A stretch of DNA of 36,136 nt. It comes from Plakobranchus ocellatus. Lineage: Eukaryota; Mollusca; Gastropoda; Plakobranchidae. Below are positions 31,833 to 36,136 of the stretch, one piece after another; positions within the stretch are counted from its first letter, which is position 1; every line of letters begins with the position of its first letter. The DNA is taken from the NCBI GenBank assembly GCA_019648995.1, contig BLXT01005898.1, forward strand, positions 1,199,046 through 1,235,181. Reading direction: 5' to 3'. A model generated the notes under the pieces. That model ran no database searches. It was given only the letters and a program-made list of their open reading frames with translations, and was not told the DNA's origin. Position numbers and translations under genes: made by a program.

Positions 31833-32400
31833 CTTCTTCTTCAGGTACCTTGTCTGGAACAGATATTGGCGATCAAACCTATTCTCAGTTAACTTAAAAA
31901 AGTTGTTGTTGCAACCCTTGCCTATTGTCCATGACCTAAGACTTCCAATAAAAATTATTCTCTGTCTACCACTACTGCATTTGCCTTCAGTCTTTCCAGA
32001 GATTGCTAAGTGTTCTAATCCCTTGTGTCAGTAAATATGGCCTAAAAACTGTAGTTGCCTCTGTCTTATCGTTTTAAGTGATGATCGCTCAAGATTAGTT
32101 TCTTTCAGTTCCAATTCATTTGACTTTTTTCTGTCCATGATATCCTCATCATTCTTCTGATAAACCACATCTCTGCCGCTTCTAGTATTTCTCTGTTTCC
32201 TTGTTCTTTGTCCAGTACTCACTACCATACAGAAGCACTGACCATACATATGTTTTTATTACCCTTATTTAAGTTTTTGTATTTAAGTTTCTGTTTGCCA
32301 GTAATGGTTTCATTTTTTGGAATGTATCTTTGGCCATGGCTATTCCTTTACTTAGATGTATTATACTTTGGCGTATTCATTTGTGCATCTGCCATCTACT
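31833..32400 (-). mobile_element. Inverted LINE 3' end, nested in the plus-strand LINE
   Basis: On the minus strand from about 32400 it reads DGRCTNE, KGIAMAKDTFQKMKPLLANR, RVIKTYVWSVLLYGSEYW, KKSNELELKETNLERSSLKT and IRQRQLQFLGHIY. It ends in non-coding sequence and a short (GAA)n tail (plus-strand TTCTTCTTC at 31833-31842). This is the C terminus and 3' end of the same LINE type as its surroundings, in opposite orientation and 5'-truncated. Several frameshifts and stops make it dead. The plus-strand LINE stops at the tail and resumes just past the truncated end. A six-base ATCTAC occurs near both borders but is too short to claim as a target duplication. Confidence 0.85.
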
Positions 32401-33016
32401 GAATGCATGGTCGTTTCAAAGAAATCCTTAAACCTCAAATGCAATCTCGTTAGCAAAAGTGAAAAAAATCAAACAAGTTACAAAATTCAAATATCTTAGC
32501 TGTCTGATAATATCAGGTCGTAGATACACGAGTGAAGTTAATAAGAGAATAGCCGTGGCTAAAGATACATTTAAAAAAATGAAACCGAACTTGTGAAACA
32601 GAAATATATATATGGACACCAAAACAAGGGTAATGAAAACTTATACGTACAGTCAATACTATCATATGAGAGTGAGTATTGAATAATAAACAGAAAAACA
32701 GAAAAAAAAACTAATTTTCAGAAAAAATAATCATGGACCGAAAAGAAGTCCAATGAACCACTGCTGAAAGAAACTAATCTTGAGCGATCATTTATCAAAA
32801 CCATAAGGCATAGGCATTTACAATTTTTAATTCGCTTTTGTCGACCCAAAGCTTAAAAACCCTTAGCAAGTGCATAAGAAGTAGAAAGAAGTCTTAAGTC
32901 ATGGGCAATAGGTATAATGGGGACAACTTTATAAGGTTAATTGAGAACAGGTTGGAGTGGGGAACATGATCGGCAGTGTCTGTTTCAGACAGGAGACCTA
33001 AAGAAGAAGAAGACTC
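32401..33016 (+). pseudogene. Degenerate LINE C terminus and 3' tail, plus strand
   Basis: Plus-strand sequence resumes with CMVVSKKSLN, VTKFKYLS, YTSEVNKRIAVAKDTFKKMK, MDTKTRVMKTYTYS and pieces of TEKKLIF...KKSNE and LERSFIKTIRH. It ends at MGNRYNGDNFIRLIENRLEW, a short spacer and AAGAAGAAGAAG (33001-33012). It covers the same part of the element as the inverted copy on its left, with stops and frameshifts. It is probably the 3' end of the element that begins near 29900. About 80 residues around the YADD box are missing between the two plus-strand parts. Confidence 0.82.
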
Positions 33017-34109
33017 ACTGATTCTGGGTGTTGGTGCCTACCTCATTAAAGACCTAGCCGATTTATCTGTGAAACAAATTAATTGGTCTTACCTAAAATA
33101 AATCTTGTTCAAAACATGAAAACTAAAATACCTTAAACAGTTTTAGATGCAAAGTTAGCATGAAGAGCCCCAACAGGGAGGTTAGGTCGTAGGTGAAGCG
33201 TCCATTGTCTTTTATGACGAAATAAAATCATTTTATTCCCCTGAAAAAGTGCTCGAATTCTTAATCAGGTACTCTGATGTAGAGGAATGCGATTATAGGA
33301 TGCGCAGTTTTCGTCACTTAAGAATAATATAATTATCTTTCGCTTATGAATATTGGTAGTCATATCAACACTTCGGCACCCGCCTTTGCTATTTTTGATG
33401 GTCTCAATGACTTAGCATGATATAAAGTTAAGAATTTCAAAAGTAATTACCATAAGCAAGAGACAGCCCAGGATGCTATAACATTGTCTACTGAGACAAA
33501 ACAAAAATCGTCACATGGTTCTGGAAGTAAATAAAAGAAGTATTATATTGTTGGTATTTATTTTGTTATCAACTCACACATCTGGCACGGTTTGTCACTC
33601 ATTTCTCTACATAGACATTCCTAAGAGACCTGTTGTGATCATTGCTTTCCCCTATTCATCCGTTCCAATCACCTAAATCGGATTCTTTGTCTACCTGTGC
33701 CCTTTTTGCGTTCTACTTTTTGTAAGAAGTTTTCAAACCATTGAAACTGTCTTTAGTTCCGATTCTCAGATGAGATTTTATCTATTTGTCTTGTTCAGTA
33801 CTGAGTCATCTTGATTTCAAGTCTTTCTGATAACAAAATTGTTGTTCGCTTTGGTTTGTTTAAAAAAATTATTGTCGATGCATTTTAGGCGTTTTATTCA
33901 TTAAAAATAAATCTGGTTAAAGTGCAGATTTGATTAGATATTAGTTTACTACTTTTATTTGCCCTCATGACTCGCTATAAGTTTTTTAAAGATATCTGCA
34001 CTTTGCATCTCCCTTATTTGCCATTCCATCACAGAAAGGACTGCTTAACATATTTTGGTTATGGAAAGTCTCCTCTCTCGCGCTGATCACCATTAAAAAG
34101 TTTATGGTG
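33017..34109. other. Between LINE remnants, nothing recognised
   Basis: AT-rich DNA without a recognisable coding frame, RNA gene or repeat. Confidence 0.5.
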
Positions 34110-34420
34110 ATCAGCTCCAGAAGATCTGCAAAGGTGGACGAAACGAAGTCAGGAATTCAGGTCGATCCTGGGCGACGAGACCATCGAGGTCACCGAACTC
34201 GGTAGTGGTGACCTGATGGTCTAGCTTGAATCGAATGACCACGCGAAGAAGCTTTGGGGTAGCCACAACGTTCCAGACATCCCTGTGACTGTAGGCCCTC
34301 ATACAAGCCTGAACAAATTATTGTAAGCGAGTAATTCGTAGCCGTGATCTACGGTGTTGCTCGAAGAAGAAGATGGTGGAGGAGCTGAGTGGCGTCACTC
34401 ACGCTGGGCGACTTAAATTA
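34110..34420 (+). pseudogene. LINE ORF1 (gag-like, RNA-binding) fragment
   Basis: A GC-richer island in AT-rich flanks. Plus-strand frames read RWTKRSQEFRSILGDETIEV, TELGSGDLMV, HNVPDIPVTVGPHTSLNK and, after frameshifts, VIRSRDLRCCSKKKMVEELS and GVTHAGRL. The order GDLLV...L...VPVTV..H..LN...GVIR...L...S.EE....L...GV...R is that of the gag-like ORF1 proteins of jockey-type LINEs, upstream of their zinc knuckles. There are at least two frameshifts and several stops; no zinc knuckle remains. The minus-strand frame at 34302-34111 is only its shadow. Confidence 0.7.
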
Positions 34421-34730
34421 TTCCTTTTAAAATTGACACTTTTCAGAATATTTCGAAAACAAAGTTTTAATTACTGTTTTCTCTGAACAGGTATTACCTC
34501 AAGAATAATTGTTTCAAGTAGATATATTTTCTCTTTGGGGAATGCCATGAGAGCTATTCTGCCATCCACCTATTATTGCTCTGGTTTTTTTTTTTCCTCA
34601 ATTATCATTCTAGATCTAAAAAGAGTTCTTCATTTAAAAAAAAAAATTTATTTGTCAGTCTTTAATCCGAAACAATGCAATATATAGCAGGACAATTCTA
34701 AGAAAGATACTTTAAAAATTTGTTTTATCG

Positions 34731-35090
34731 AAGGGCTTTGGTGGCACAGTGGATAGCAAATCCACCCTCAAATCTGCAGGGATACTTTTGTAGTGGATTC
34801 GTGCCCCACCAACGGCGCCTTGGCCTGACGGAGGGCCTGAAAGCATGAGATCATCTTGTTGTGAACTGGCTATCCATAAAACCAAACCTAAAAAATGTTG
34901 AAAACGTAAGAACGGCCACTCCGATCAGATCGTATTCCCTTTTACTTAAGAGTAGAGGTTGTACCACAGACCAAGTATAATACTTACTATTCTGTGGGTA
35001 GTACTGAGATGAGAGAGACAGGTTAACTCCCCTTCATTTTCAGGGGCTTTTGGCATTGTCCCAGGTCTTTTAAAAAACCAAGTGAACCAT
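34731..35090 (+). mobile_element. tRNA-derived SINE
   Basis: A tRNA-like head carries a perfect pol III A box TGGCACAGTGG (34742-34752) and a near-consensus B box GGATTCGTGCC (34795-34805), 53 bases apart start to start. It is followed by CCACCAACGGCGCC and a non-tRNA body that is GC-richer than its flanks. No acceptor stem pairs GGGCTTTG with a CAAAGCCC, so it is not a working tRNA. The right border near 35090 is a guess from composition. Confidence 0.6.
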
Positions 35091-35878
35091 TCTCAAATTC
35101 ACATAAAAATCTATGCTGTATGGAATGGTTGAATGGGTGGACCAAGGAGGGATTATAACGCATTCAGCACTGTGATAATAGACTTTTACAAATCGGCAAC
35201 TCTATCAAAACACTATTATAATAATAAGTTATGTCCCGTACACTTTTGGCTTTTCTTCCATCCCATCCTATCTATTTACATTTTATGATTGATTTAGCCT
35301 ATTTGAAGGAAAGGAAAGACTTTGAAGGATGGAGCAATAGGAGACAGGGAATAATGTAAAACTTTATTTTTGTTAAGGTCAAGGCTTGCGAACGAGGAAT
35401 AATTGGAAACTTGCAAAGCTAGAATTGAATATAATGTATTGTCGAAGCTTACCATAAGGGTAAGTGTAAACAACAGTCCGACGTGCTATATCGGCTTTCT
35501 TTGACTAAAACCTAGATTTGGTTAAAATTCCTTTAAATCCCGTCCCATACATATAATGGTTACAATGCGTTTCAAAGAGAAAAAAGAGCGATTCAGCAAG
35601 TGCATCTAGCAGAATATCAACGTCGGCATAAAATTCTCAATAATTGCATAGCAGCCTAAACTTCTGACATCTTGACTCAGAAAAAGTGTTGCGATCTCCC
35701 ATATGAAACAATATTCAATTTCTTTGTGATCTGCTCAAACGTAATTTTTTAAAGTCAAGTGCTAGACCTGAGACGGACCTAAACAAATGTTACGAAAATA
35801 GCGTTGCGCGTAGGAAAAAAAACATGCATTGCACTGACTACGGTATCCTTTACGAATAGGTTATATGTTATTGCACCG

Positions 35879-35880
<2 letters not shown>
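35091..35880. other. Intergenic between SINE and microsatellite
   Basis: Nothing recognisable: no open frame of note, no RNA gene, no repeat seen elsewhere in the window. Confidence 0.5.

Positions 35881-35959
<79 letters not shown>
35881..35959. repeat. (TAC)26 microsatellite
   Basis: A perfect TAC/ACT trinucleotide tandem, followed by an interrupted tail (TCTACTGCTACTCACTATGAC) up to about 35990 and by ACY-rich sequence to the window end. The poly-Thr open frame across it is a by-product of the repeat. Confidence 0.95.
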
Positions 35960-35964
<5 letters not shown>

Positions 35965-36136
35965 TGCTACTCACTATGACTACTACTAGGCCTGCTTGTA
36001 TTTCTTATTTTATAACTATTTACACAATTACAATACATTAGACCTAACTACCATTACAACTACACTGCCATCAACCAATACCACATTTATTGGCGCCGCC
36101 ATCAGTACTACAACCGCCAATACAAATTAAAAAAAA

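Noticed and set aside
31833..32400. Twin-priming inversion of a single LINE insertion
   Set aside because: The inverted segment duplicates the 3' region also present in the plus-strand part and has its own tail, which twin priming does not produce.
34742..34818. Possible functional tRNA gene
   Set aside because: A and B boxes are present but there is no matching acceptor stem; it fits a SINE head better.
35804..35989. Open frame with a long poly-Thr stretch
   Set aside because: It is only the translation of the (TAC)n microsatellite; flanking codons show no gene signal.

Overview
The window is a piece of AT-rich metazoan nuclear DNA, most likely from a heterobranch gastropod mollusc. That guess rests on the low GC, long homopolymer-rich introns, dispersed AGATCT/TAGATCT arrays and the types of LINE remnant; it is an inference, not a proven species call. 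There are no operons, ribosome-binding sites, CRISPR arrays or other prokaryotic features. Most open frames over 60 codons are chance frames in introns, microsatellites or assembly gaps.

Two spliced host genes lie in tandem on the + strand. Positions 1225-9768 hold the last six coding exons of KIF23 (MKLP1/CHO1, the kinesin-6 subunit of centralspindlin). They encode the C-terminal 273 residues: the end of a coiled coil, a Ser/Thr/Pro linker, the HRRSKSSG phospho-site block, the Arf6-binding region and the SRKRRS basic signal. The motor domain is upstream of the window. Positions 15674-24220 hold a complete seven-exon VTA1 (LIP5) gene of 321 codons: N-terminal tandem MIT region, Pro/Ser-rich linker and C-terminal VSL domain that binds the ESCRT ATPase VPS4. 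All exon junctions agree in phase. Both products act in the last steps of cytokinesis, so their adjacency deserves a synteny check.

The rest is intron, UTR, intergenic DNA and decayed transposons. KIF23 introns carry two diverged copies of a roughly 400-bp unclassified repeat (582-1030 and 8472-8880). VTA1 intron 1 holds two minus-strand LINE 3' ends, one with an RNase H domain and one with a (GAA)n tail, plus a 19-bp inverted-repeat pair and a possible pogo/Tigger-like transposon end. From about 29.9 kb onward is a transposon graveyard: an endonuclease-reverse transcriptase LINE interrupted by an inverted copy of its own 3' end (together a large imperfect palindrome centred near 32.4 kb), a gag-like ORF1 fragment of another LINE (34.1-34.4 kb), a tRNA-derived SINE (34.7-35.1 kb) and a (TAC)n microsatellite (35.88-35.96 kb). 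Two runs of N (9 and 475 bases) are assembly gaps. Stretches 10.5-15.5 kb, 24.5-29.9 kb and 33.0-34.1 kb show no recognisable gene.
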